DNA from: JALZAI01 sp038212215
GTDB lineage: Bacteria > Actinomycetota > Actinomycetes > Mycobacteriales > Jatrophihabitantaceae
Assembly: GCA_038212215.1 (NCBI GenBank)
Contig: JBBQUT010000012.1
Location: 1 to 64,000, forward strand
Direction: 5' to 3'
Length of the DNA: 64,000 nt
Position 1 is the stretch's first letter; every line of letters begins with the position of its first letter. Of the stretch, positions 25,329-33,718 are shown in pieces. The notes below the pieces were generated by a model that saw nothing but the letters and a program-made list of their open reading frames with translations, was not told the origin of the DNA and searched no databases. Both the position numbers and the translations under genes were made by a program.

Positions 25329-26353
25329 CGGCCGTGGTCGAACGCGACCGCATCGACCCGGGTGCGCGGCTGCTCGGCCTGCTGCGTGCGCGGGAGTTCG
25401 GGATCGCCCTGCTGATCGTCATCGTCGTCCTGGTGACCGCGATCAACAATCACAACTTCATCAAAGCTGACAGCATCCAGCAACTGCTCAGTGGCGCAGC
25501 GCTGATCGCGCTCCTCGGCGTAGGCGAGACGCTCGTGATCGTCACCCGCAACGTCGACCTGTCAGTCGGGTCGGTGCTCGGGCTATCGGCCTATCTCGTC
25601 GGAGACCTGTTCAAGTACCACCACATCCCGGTGTGGTCCGGCTTTGCGGTCGGCATTGTCGTGGGCGCCGTGTGCGGCGCGGTCAACGGGTTCATCGTCA
25701 CCGTCACGCGGGTACCCAGCCTCGTCGTGACACTGGGCATGCTCTACGTGATCCGCGGCGTCCTCGGCGTGATCGTGAACGGTCACCGAATCGCCTCCGA
25801 GGCGATCCCGAACACCTTCAGCGCCGTCGGCTACCGGAGCTTTCTCGGACTGCCTTGGCTTGCCATCATCGTGGCGCTGGTCGTTGTCGTTGTCGGATAT
25901 GCGATGCGCAGCTACCGACCTAGCCGCGATTTCTACGCGATCGGTTCAAACCCGGACGCCGCCGTGCTCGCCGGGGTGCCTATCGGGCGCCGGGTGTTCA
26001 CGGCATTCCTGATCAGCGGCATGCTTGCCGGGCTGGCGGGCGCGCTGTTCCTCGCGCTGCACACGCAGATCGACAATAGCGGCGGGACTGGCTACGAACT
26101 GACCGTCATCGCAGCTGTGGTCGTCGGCGGCGTCGCGATCTTCGGTGGCAGCGGGACAGTGGTAGGCGCGGCACTCGGTGCGCTGCTGCTCAACACGATC
26201 AACCAGGCGCTCGTCGCTTCGCGGATCTCAGCGTTCTGGAATCAGGCGATCGCCGGAGCGTTACTGCTGGCCGCGATTGCTTTCGATCGGTGGCTACTAC
26301 TGCGCAACACTCGCAAGCTGCAAGCGGCTGAGGGAGCGCACCGTGACCTCTGA
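25325..26353 (+). CDS. sugar ABC transporter permease 1 (rhamnose importer)
   Basis: This CUT2-type (RbsC/AraH-like) permease of 342 residues has about eight to ten helices and the family segments ALLGVGETLVIVTRNVDLSVGS, GFIVTVTRVPSLVVTLGM and VGGVAIFGGSGTVVGAALGALLL. GTG start overlaps the ATPase stop by four bases. It pairs with the next permease as a heterodimer, as in RhaP/RhaQ systems. Confidence 0.92.
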   Translation: MTAVVERDRIDPGARLLGLLRAREFGIALLIVIVVLVTAINNHNFIKADSIQQLLSGAALIALLGVGETLVIVTRNVDLSVGSVLGLSAYLVGDLFKYHHIPVWSGFAVGIVVGAVCGAVNGFIVTVTRVPSLVVTLGMLYVIRGVLGVIVNGHRIASEAIPNTFSAVGYRSFLGLPWLAIIVALVVVVVGYAMRSYRPSRDFYAIGSNPDAAVLAGVPIGRRVFTAFLISGMLAGLAGALFLALHTQIDNSGGTGYELTVIAAVVVGGVAIFGGSGTVVGAALGALLLNTINQALVASRISAFWNQAIAGALLLAAIAFDRWLLLRNTRKLQAAEGAHRDL

Positions 26354-27419
26354 GACATCTGCGCTCGCCGTGTCGCCTGTCCGCAAGGATCCCGAGCGCA
26401 GCCCCGGCAACGCCGATCGGCAACCGCTGTGGCGCGCCGCCGCACGATGGGAAGCCGGGCTGGTGCTCGTCCTCATCGGGGTTTTGATCTTCGGGTCGGT
26501 CGAGTCGCAGTCATTCACGGATCCGAGCACGGTGTTCTTCCTCGGGATCAACATCGGCTACATCGCGATCATGGCGCTGCCGATGACTCTTGTGATCATG
26601 ACCGGCGAGATTGACCTGTCGGTGGCGTCGATGCTCGGGCTCTCCGGCGCCGTCGTCGGTTACCTATGGCATCACGGGTGGTCGATCTGGCCGGCGATGT
26701 TCGTAGCGCTGGCCGTCGGCGGCGTGGGTGGTCTGCTCAACGGGTTCCTGGTTGCCAGGTTGGGATTGCCCTCGATCGCAGTGACTATCGGGACGCTGAC
26801 GTTGTTTCGCGGTCTGGCCGAGGTGCTGCTCGGTTCGCTCACGATTCCGACCGTCGGTGACCGGCAGTTCCCCGAGTCGCTCACCAACATCGGCGCCCAG
26901 TCGATCCCCGGCACCCAGTTCTCGTACTCGCTGCTGATCTTCGTGGTGATGGCGGCCGTGTTCGCGGTCGTGCTGCACGCCACCCCGCTTGGCCGCTCGA
27001 TGATCGCGATCGGGTTGCAGCCCGAAGCTGCCGCGTTCGCGGGCATCCGCGTCAACGCGATCAAGCTGTGGCTCTACGTGTTGACCGGCGTGATCAGCGC
27101 CTTCGCGGGGATCCTGTTCACCCTGCAAAACGCTTCGGTGAGCTTCAACGCCGGTACCGGGCTGGAGCTCAACGTGGTCGCGATCGTCTTGTTCGGTGGG
27201 GTTTCCATCTTCGGCGGACGCGGCACCGTCTACGGCGTAGTGCTGTCGGTGGCCATTTTCGGCAGTCTAAAGATGGCGCTCACTCAGATGAACGTGTCAG
27301 CCGAGAAGCAGAACATCATCACCGGCCTGCTGCTGCTCGTCAGCGTCATCGCGCCAAACACCGGAGCGCTGTTGCGCCGCGTGGGGCTGCGAACCAGGCG
27401 CGCACGAGCGCAACCCTGA
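26343..27419 (+). CDS. sugar ABC transporter permease 2 (rhamnose importer)
   Basis: This is the second CUT2 permease, about 358 residues, with a hydrophilic N-terminal stretch of ~35 residues before the first helix. Typical segments are MALPMTLVIMTGEIDLSVAS, GFLVARLGLPSIAVTIG and VVAIVLFGGVSIFGGRGTVYG. GTG at 26343 overlaps the end of permease 1 by 11 bases. The start is chosen because upstream in-frame sequence is antisense-like and lacks family similarity. Confidence 0.92.
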   Translation: MTSETSALAVSPVRKDPERSPGNADRQPLWRAAARWEAGLVLVLIGVLIFGSVESQSFTDPSTVFFLGINIGYIAIMALPMTLVIMTGEIDLSVASMLGLSGAVVGYLWHHGWSIWPAMFVALAVGGVGGLLNGFLVARLGLPSIAVTIGTLTLFRGLAEVLLGSLTIPTVGDRQFPESLTNIGAQSIPGTQFSYSLLIFVVMAAVFAVVLHATPLGRSMIAIGLQPEAAAFAGIRVNAIKLWLYVLTGVISAFAGILFTLQNASVSFNAGTGLELNVVAIVLFGGVSIFGGRGTVYGVVLSVAIFGSLKMALTQMNVSAEKQNIITGLLLLVSVIAPNTGALLRRVGLRTRRARAQP

Positions 27420-27490
27420 TCGCTATGACGTCTGCGCGACTCCTCGTACCACCCTCGTCCGATCCAGATCAACTACCAGAAGGGCACGAC

Positions 27491-28567
27491 ATGACCAGAC
27501 TCCGGACGGTGCACAGAGCCGTTGCCGTTGCTACTGCCGCGGTACTCGTGAGCGGGGCACTTGCCGCCTGTGGATCGACGAGCACGAAAGCGAAGCAGAA
27601 CACCGGTTCGCCGACGGCGAGCACGGTGAAGAAGGGTCTGACCGTGTACTACATCCCGAAGGACACGCAGAACCCTTACGAGGTCCTCGCCGACCAGGGT
27701 GGGCAGAAGGCACTGAAAGAACTCGGCGGCAAAGTCGTTGTGAGCAGTGGGACCGAGGACACCGCGGCGGCGCAGCTGCCCTCGATCCAGGCGGCCATTC
27801 AGGCCAAGGCAGATGCGATCGTCATCGCGGCGAACGACCCGTCGGCGCTGTGCCCGACATTGAACCAGGCGGCGAAGGCCGGCACCGCAGTCGTCGCGTT
27901 CGACTCCGACATCAACTGTGGTACTGCGCCGAGCCATCTATTCATCAATCAGGCCGACACGAAGACAATCGGGACGTCGGAAGTCGATCTACTGGCCAAG
28001 CAGATCGGCTCGAAGGGCCAGATCGCGATCCTGTCGGCCGCTGCGAGTGCGACCAACCAGAACGCGTGGATCAAGTACATGAAGGAGCAGCTGAAGAAGT
28101 ACCCGAACATGAAGCTGGTCTCGACTGTCTACGGCAACGACGACCCGCAGACCTCGCTCACCGTGCTGACGGGCCTCCTGTCGGCGTACCAGAACCTGAA
28201 GGGCATCATTTCGCCGACAACGGTCGGGATTTCGACCGCGGCCCAGTACCTGTCCACGCACAAGGACGTCGCGAAGCGGGTCACTCTTACCGGGCTGGGC
28301 CTGCCGTCGGAGATGCGCAAGTACATCAAGGACGGCACCCTGCAGTCCTTCGAATTGTGGAACCCGTCGAACCTCGGCTACCTCGCGGGGTACGCGGCCT
28401 CGGCGCTGGCCTCGGGCAGTGCCAGCCTGCAGGCCGGATCGACCTTCAAGGCCGGGTCGCTGGGCTCGTACAAAGTGCTCCCCGGCGCCGGCGCGTCCGG
28501 CCCGTCGGTGGTGCTCGGGCCACCCACCGTGTTCGATAAATCGAACATCGACAAGTTCAACTTCTGA
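27491..28567 (+). CDS. sugar-binding lipoprotein of the rhamnose ABC importer (RhaS-type)
   Basis: A 358-residue periplasmic-type binding protein begins with a lipoprotein signal whose lipobox LAAC puts the lipid on Cys27. The mature part has VYYIPKDTQNPYEVLADQGG, the ligand region GTAVVAFDSDINC and ISPTTVGISTAAQYL, typical of type I (RbsB/RhaS) binding proteins. Rhamnose specificity is inferred from context. ATG at 27491 follows AGAAGG at 27477-27482. A very strong hairpin lies just after the stop. Confidence 0.92.
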   Translation: MTRLRTVHRAVAVATAAVLVSGALAACGSTSTKAKQNTGSPTASTVKKGLTVYYIPKDTQNPYEVLADQGGQKALKELGGKVVVSSGTEDTAAAQLPSIQAAIQAKADAIVIAANDPSALCPTLNQAAKAGTAVVAFDSDINCGTAPSHLFINQADTKTIGTSEVDLLAKQIGSKGQIAILSAAASATNQNAWIKYMKEQLKKYPNMKLVSTVYGNDDPQTSLTVLTGLLSAYQNLKGIISPTTVGISTAAQYLSTHKDVAKRVTLTGLGLPSEMRKYIKDGTLQSFELWNPSNLGYLAGYAASALASGSASLQAGSTFKAGSLGSYKVLPGAGASGPSVVLGPPTVFDKSNIDKFNF

Positions 28568-28573
28568 TCGTCC

Positions 28574-28603
28574 GGAGCGGGCGCCCGCCACGGCGCCCGC
28601 TCC
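28574..28603 (+). terminator. perfect 12-bp stem intercistronic hairpin after the binding-protein gene
   Basis: GGAGCGGGCGCC (28574-28585) pairs perfectly with GGCGCCCGCTCC (28592-28603) across a six-base loop. It lies 6 bases after the stop and 23 bases before rhaM. No T-run follows. It probably stabilises the importer part of the transcript or attenuates transcription into the catabolic genes. Confidence 0.8.
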
Positions 28604-28626
28604 TGGCCCGTCGGTGAAGGGCAGCT

Positions 28627-28968
28627 ATGGCCCGGTACTGCTTCCTGCTCCAGGTCCGTCCTGAACTGCTGGACGAGTACCGCGAGCGGCACGCTGCCGT
28701 GTGGGCGGACATGCTGCATGCGCTGCACGACACCGGCTGGCGCAACTACTCGATATTCGCTCGTCCCGACGGTTTGCTGGTGGGCTACGTCGAGGCCGAC
28801 GATCTCGATGCCGCGCAGCGAGCCATGGCTAGCACCGACGTCAACGCGCGGTGGCAGGCTGAGATGCGCCGCTACTTCGTCAATCTCGAAGGTCGCGGCC
28901 CGGACGAGTCGTTCGTACCGCTGGCCGAGATTTTCCATCTCGAAGACCAGCTCGACCAGCTCACCTGA
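28627..28968 (+). CDS. rhaM: L-rhamnose mutarotase
   Basis: This 113-residue RhaM/YiiL-family enzyme interconverts alpha and beta anomers of L-rhamnose to supply the isomerase. Family features are CFLLQVRPELLDEYRERHAAVW with the catalytic His near residue 22, HDTGWRNYSIF, and WQAEMRRYF near 80. ATG at 28627 follows GAAGGG. The location within the rhamnose cluster supports the call. Confidence 0.95.
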   Translation: MARYCFLLQVRPELLDEYRERHAAVWADMLHALHDTGWRNYSIFARPDGLLVGYVEADDLDAAQRAMASTDVNARWQAEMRRYFVNLEGRGPDESFVPLAEIFHLEDQLDQLT

Positions 28969-28985
28969 GCACAGGAGGTAGCTCG

Positions 28986-30437
28986 ATGACCGCACTTGCC
29001 GACGCACCCGGCCGCACATCGCTGGGTCGGGTCGCGGCCCGCCGCACGAAGGTCGGCCTCGTCGCCGGCGGCCTCGGTGCGTACTGGCCGCAGTTCCCCG
29101 ACCTGCTGCCGCAGTTGCAGGCCTCGGCGCGAACGGTGGCCGCGCGCATGCAAGAACTCGACTGCGACGTCGTGGACGTCGGATTTATCTCTGACGCCGA
29201 GGACGGTGCACGCGCCGCGGAGCAGTTGCGGATCGCCGGATGTGACCTCATCGTCGGCTTCCTCACCACCTACATGACGGCGTCGATGCTCGTGCCGGTT
29301 GCGCAGCGCAGCGACGCACCGGTCCTGCTGATCAACCTGCAGCCGTCGCCGAAGATGGACCACGCCAATTTCGACACCGGGCAGTGGCTCGCCTACTGCG
29401 GTGCCTGCCCGCTGCCGGAGATGGCCAACACGTTCCTCCGCTGTGGCATCCCGTTCCGCTCCGTCTCCGGATACCTCGACGACGAACGGGCCTGGGCAAA
29501 GATCACCCGCTGGATTCGGGCAGCGGGCGTGCGCGGCGCGTTGCGCACCGGGCGGCACGGACTGATGGGTCACCTGTATCCGGGGATGCTGGACGTATCG
29601 ACCGACCTCACCCTCGTCACCGCGAACCTCGGCGGCCACCTCGAGGTGCTCGAATTCGACGACCTGCGCGAGCGCGTCGCTGCCGTCACCGACACCGAGA
29701 TCGACGAGCGCATGGAGCTGACGCGCGGGGTGTTCGAGCTCGAAGACACCGTCCAGGACGAGGATTTTCGCTGGGCCGCCAAAGTGTCGGTCGGCCTGGA
29801 CCGCCTCGCCGAGGACTTCGCACTCGACAGCCTCGCCTACTACCACCGCGGCTTGGCGGGTGAGCAGCATGAGCGTCTCGGCGCGGGAATGATCCTCGGC
29901 GCGTCGCTGCTCACCGCTCGCGGTGTGCCGGCGTGCGGCGAGTACGAACTGCGCACCTCCCTTGCGATGCTGGTTCTCGACCGGCTCGGCGGCGGCGGAT
30001 CGTTCACCGAACTGCAGGCACTCAACTTCGAGGACAACGTCGTCGAGATGGGCCATGACGGGCCCGGGCATCTCGCGATCAGCGATCGGCGCCCGCTGTT
30101 GCGCGGACTCGGTGTGTTCCACGGCAAGCGGGGTTGGGGCGTGTCAGTCGAGTTCCAGGTCAAACACGGACCGGTCACCCTCCTTGGCATTGCGCAGCAA
30201 CGCGACGGGTCCTTTCGTTTCGTCACGTCCGCCGGGCGGGTCGTGCCCGGTCCGATGCTGCAGATCGGCAACACGACGTCACGCGTCGATTTCGGCTGCG
30301 ACCCCGGGGAGTGGACGGATCAGTGGAGCGCCACCGGCATCTCACATCACTGGGCGCTCGGGGTAGGAGACCTGCGCCCGCAATTGCGCGCCACGGCCGA
30401 CCTGCTCGGCATCGACCTTGTGGACGTTGCGCCGTGA
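28986..30437 (+). CDS. L-arabinose/L-fucose isomerase-family protein in the rhamnose operon
   Basis: A 483-residue protein with an AraA/FucI-like fold. The N-terminal nucleotide-like domain has KVGLVAGGLGAYWPQFPDLL and DLIVGFLTTYMTASML. The metal-site residues appear as a Glu in VPACGEYELRT (about 320), Glu and His in VEMGHDGPGHL (about 354-362), and a late His in SHHWALGVGD (about 454), in the order expected for AraA. It begins with an excellent site (AGGAGGT). A true L-rhamnose isomerase follows, so this is either a second isomerase with another sugar specificity or an enzyme of uncertain reaction. Confidence 0.75.
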   Translation: MTALADAPGRTSLGRVAARRTKVGLVAGGLGAYWPQFPDLLPQLQASARTVAARMQELDCDVVDVGFISDAEDGARAAEQLRIAGCDLIVGFLTTYMTASMLVPVAQRSDAPVLLINLQPSPKMDHANFDTGQWLAYCGACPLPEMANTFLRCGIPFRSVSGYLDDERAWAKITRWIRAAGVRGALRTGRHGLMGHLYPGMLDVSTDLTLVTANLGGHLEVLEFDDLRERVAAVTDTEIDERMELTRGVFELEDTVQDEDFRWAAKVSVGLDRLAEDFALDSLAYYHRGLAGEQHERLGAGMILGASLLTARGVPACGEYELRTSLAMLVLDRLGGGGSFTELQALNFEDNVVEMGHDGPGHLAISDRRPLLRGLGVFHGKRGWGVSVEFQVKHGPVTLLGIAQQRDGSFRFVTSAGRVVPGPMLQIGNTTSRVDFGCDPGEWTDQWSATGISHHWALGVGDLRPQLRATADLLGIDLVDVAP

Positions 30438-30439
30438 GC

Positions 30440-30469
30440 GCCTTCCGCTTCGCTTCGGCCGCCGAAGGC
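30440..30469 (+). terminator. intercistronic hairpin upstream of rhaI
   Basis: GCCTTC (30440-30445) pairs with GAAGGC (30464-30469), and a competing inner palindrome TTCGGC-C-GCCGAA spans 30454-30466. The element fills the gap between the AraA-like gene and rhaI. It may process or stabilise mRNA rather than terminate it. Confidence 0.4.
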
Positions 30470-30495
30470 CATGCCCCATTGCTGATTCGTCACTC

Positions 30496-31662
30496 ATGAG
30501 CGAGCAGACGGAGATCGAGACGGTCCTGCGCAGGCAACGCATCGAACTGCCCTCGTGGGCGTTCGGGAATTCGGGCACGCGCTTCAAGGTGTTCGCGCAG
30601 CCCGGCGTCCCGCGCGACCCGTTCGAGAAGATCGCCGACGCCGCGCAGGTCCACCGCTACACGGGTGTCGCGCCGAGCGTCGCGCTGCACATTCCTTGGG
30701 ACAAGGTCGAGGACTACGGCGAACTCGGCGCGGCAGCGAAGGATCTCGGCATCGAACTGGGCACCGTCAACGCGAACGTGTTCCAGGACGATGATTACAA
30801 ACTCGGAAGCGTCACGAATCCTGATCCGCGCATCCGTCGCAAGGCACTCGGGCATCTGCTCGACTGCGTCGACGTCATGGACCAGACCGGATCGCGTGAT
30901 CTGAAGCTGTGGTTTTCCGACGGCACCAACTACCCGGGCCAGGACAACATCCGGGCCAGGCAGGACCGTCTCGCCGAGGCCTTGGCCGCCGTGTACGCAC
31001 GCTTGGGCGGCCATCAACGGATGATCCTGGAGTACAAGCTGTTCGAGCCCGCCTTCTACACGATGGACGTGCCGGACTGGGGCACCTCCTTCGCGCACTG
31101 CCTGCAACTCGGTGAGCGGGCGATGGTGTGCGTCGACACCGGGCATCACGCTCCGGGCACAAACATCGAGTTCATCGTGGCATTCCTGTTGCGTGCCGGA
31201 AAGCTGGGGGCGTTTGACTTCAATTCCCGCTTCTACGCCGACGACGACCTGATGGTGGGAGCGGCCGATCCGTTCCAGCTGTTTCGTATCCTGTTCGAGG
31301 TCGCCACCGCCGGCGGGTTCGCCACCGACACCGAGATCGCGTTCATGCTCGACCAATGCCACAACATCGAGCCCAAGATTCCCGCCCAGATTCGCTCGGT
31401 CATGAATGTTCAGGAAGCCACCGCGAAGGCCCTTCTCGTCGACCTCGACGCGCTGGACGCGGCGCAGCGGACAGGTGACGTGCTCGGCGCGAACGCTGTG
31501 CTCATGGACGCCTACAACAGTGACGTCCGCCCGCTGCTCGCGGACCTGCGCGAAGCGCAGGGCTTGGATCGCGACCCGATGGGGGCCTACGCCCGCTCCG
31601 GCTACGGAGCGCGCATCGTCGCTGAACGCGTGGGCGGCACGCCGGCCGGCTGGGGTGCCTAG
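30496..31662 (+). CDS. rhaI: L-rhamnose isomerase
   Basis: This enzyme converts L-rhamnose to L-rhamnulose. The 388-residue protein is of the RhaI (Pseudomonas stutzeri-like) xylose-isomerase-fold group, not E. coli RhaA. It has KLWFSDGTNYPGQDNIRARQ, EYKLFEPAFYTMDVPDWG with metal-binding Glu, CVDTGHHAPGTNIEF and FDFNSRFYADDDLMVG. ATG at 30496 was chosen because upstream in-frame sequence is the hairpin region. Its stop is directly followed by the next ATG. Confidence 0.94.
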   Translation: MSEQTEIETVLRRQRIELPSWAFGNSGTRFKVFAQPGVPRDPFEKIADAAQVHRYTGVAPSVALHIPWDKVEDYGELGAAAKDLGIELGTVNANVFQDDDYKLGSVTNPDPRIRRKALGHLLDCVDVMDQTGSRDLKLWFSDGTNYPGQDNIRARQDRLAEALAAVYARLGGHQRMILEYKLFEPAFYTMDVPDWGTSFAHCLQLGERAMVCVDTGHHAPGTNIEFIVAFLLRAGKLGAFDFNSRFYADDDLMVGAADPFQLFRILFEVATAGGFATDTEIAFMLDQCHNIEPKIPAQIRSVMNVQEATAKALLVDLDALDAAQRTGDVLGANAVLMDAYNSDVRPLLADLREAQGLDRDPMGAYARSGYGARIVAERVGGTPAGWGA

Positions 31663-33705
31663 ATGATCGAGGCGAACGCCGCCGTCGACGAGCTGGTTGC
31701 CCGCTCGAACCGGCTCGGCGCGGACCCGCGCAACACCAATTACGCCGGCGGCAACACCTCGGTGAAAGCGAGCGCGATCGATCCGGTCACTGGCGAACCG
31801 GTCGAACTGCTGTGGGTAAAGGGCTCTGGCGGCGATCTGGGTACGCTCACCGCGCCAGGGCTGGCGGTGCTGCGACTGGACCGGCTGCGCGCGCTCGCCG
31901 GGGTCTATCCCGGCGTCGAGCGCGAGGACGAGATGGTCGCGGCATTCGACTACTGCCTGCACGGCTCGGGCGGCGCTGCACCGTCGATCGACACGGCGAT
32001 GCACGGTCTCGTTGACGCCCCGCACGTCGATCACCTGCACCCTGATTCCGGCATCGCGCTCGCCACCTCGGCTGACAGCGAGCAACTGTGCGCGCAATGT
32101 TTCGGCGACCGCGTCGTCTGGGTGCCGTGGCGGCGCCCCGGCTTCCAGCTCGGCCTGGACATCGCGGCGATTGCCGCGGCGAACCCGCAGGCGATCGGGT
32201 GCGTGCTCGGCGGTCACGGCATCACCGCGTGGGGCGTAACGAGTGAGCAGTGCGAGGCAAATTCGCTCGAGATCATTCGAAGCGCCGAGCGGTTCATCGC
32301 CGAACAGGGCGTCGCCGAACCGTTCGGCCCTGTGCTCGACGGCTACACGAGGTTGCCCAACGACGAGCGTCGCGCCCGTGCTGCTGCGTTCGCCCCGGTC
32401 CTGCGCGGGCTCGCCTCGACCGATCACCCGCAGGTCGGGCACTTCACCGACTCCGACGTCGTGCTCGACTTCCTCGCTCGCGCCGAGCATCCCCGGCTGG
32501 CGGCGCTCGGCACGTCATGCCCGGATCATTTCCTGCGCACGAAGGTCCGGCCGATGGTGCTCGACCTGCCGCCGTCGGCGTCGGTTGCGGAGTCGATCGC
32601 CCGGCTGGGCGAATTGCACGCCGCGTATCGGGCCGACTACGCCGCCTACTACGAGAAGTACGCCGCACCGGATTCGCCGCCCATGCGTGGCGCGGACCCA
32701 GCAGTCGTCCTGGTGCCCGGCGTCGGCATGTTCAGTTTCGGCAAGGACAAGCAGACCGCGCGCGTCGCCGGCGAGTTCTACGTCAATGCCATCAACGTCA
32801 TGCGAGGGGCGGAAGCGATCTCGCGTTATGCGCCGATCGACGAGTCGGAGAAGTTCCGGATCGAGTACTGGGCGCTGGAGGAGGCGAAGCTGCAGCGCCG
32901 ACCTGCGCCCAAGGCGCTCGCGACGCGGATCGCTTTCGTGACCGGAGGGGGATCGGGCATCGGCCGGGCGATCGCACATCGCCTCGCGGCCGAGGGTGCC
33001 TGCGTCGTCGTCGCTGACCGCGACGCGGACAGTGCCTCGGCAGTCGCCGCCGAGATCGGCACGCACGATCGCGCCGTGGCAGTGACCGTCGACGTCGCCG
33101 ATGAGACGCAAATTCGCGCAGCGCTGGCGGCTGGGGTGCTGGCCTTCGGTGGCGTCGACCTCGTCGTGAACAACGCGGGGCTCTCGGTGTCCAAGCCGTT
33201 GCTCGACACGACGCTGGCCGACTGGGACCTGCAGCACGACGTGATGGCCCGCGGTTCCTTCCTCGTCGCTCGCGAGGCCGCTCGGGTGATGCAGGCCCAG
33301 GGGATGGGCGGTGACATCGTCTACATCTCCAGCAAGAACAGCGTGTTCGCCGGCCCGAACAATGTCGCCTACGGCGCCGCCAAGGCTGACCAGGCACATC
33401 AAGTCCGGCTGCTGGCCGCCGAACTCGGTGCGCACGGCATCCGCGTCAACGGCGTCAACCCGGACGGTGTGGTGCGCGGTTCAGGAATCTTCGCCGGCGG
33501 TTGGGGCGCCCAGCGGGCGGCCGTCTACGGCGTCGCAGAGGAGGACCTGGGCGCGTTCTACGCGCAGCGCACACTGCTCAAGCGTGAGGTGCTGCCCGAG
33601 AATGTCGCCGACGCGGTGTTCGCGCTGACCGGCGGTGAGCTGTCCCTGACCACGGGCCTGCACATCCCGGTCGACGCCGGCGTCGCCGCAGCGTTCCTAC
33701 GCTGA
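31663..33705 (+). CDS. rhaEW: bifunctional rhamnulose-1-phosphate aldolase / lactaldehyde dehydrogenase
   Basis: A 680-residue two-domain protein. The class II aldolase domain spans roughly residues 1-400, with Zn-ligand region HVDHLHPDSG near 122 and GGHGITAWG near 183. A short-chain dehydrogenase domain fills about 420-680, with TGGGSGIGRA near 427, NNAG near 503, and the catalytic Ser-Tyr-Lys as YISSKNS and YGAAK (about 569). Known RhaEW proteins split rhamnulose-1-phosphate to DHAP and L-lactaldehyde and oxidise the latter to L-lactate. ATG abuts the rhaI stop. Confidence 0.93.
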   Translation: MIEANAAVDELVARSNRLGADPRNTNYAGGNTSVKASAIDPVTGEPVELLWVKGSGGDLGTLTAPGLAVLRLDRLRALAGVYPGVEREDEMVAAFDYCLHGSGGAAPSIDTAMHGLVDAPHVDHLHPDSGIALATSADSEQLCAQCFGDRVVWVPWRRPGFQLGLDIAAIAAANPQAIGCVLGGHGITAWGVTSEQCEANSLEIIRSAERFIAEQGVAEPFGPVLDGYTRLPNDERRARAAAFAPVLRGLASTDHPQVGHFTDSDVVLDFLARAEHPRLAALGTSCPDHFLRTKVRPMVLDLPPSASVAESIARLGELHAAYRADYAAYYEKYAAPDSPPMRGADPAVVLVPGVGMFSFGKDKQTARVAGEFYVNAINVMRGAEAISRYAPIDESEKFRIEYWALEEAKLQRRPAPKALATRIAFVTGGGSGIGRAIAHRLAAEGACVVVADRDADSASAVAAEIGTHDRAVAVTVDVADETQIRAALAAGVLAFGGVDLVVNNAGLSVSKPLLDTTLADWDLQHDVMARGSFLVAREAARVMQAQGMGGDIVYISSKNSVFAGPNNVAYGAAKADQAHQVRLLAAELGAHGIRVNGVNPDGVVRGSGIFAGGWGAQRAAVYGVAEEDLGAFYAQRTLLKREVLPENVADAVFALTGGELSLTTGLHIPVDAGVAAAFLR

Positions 33706-33718
33706 CCCGCTGCGTGCA

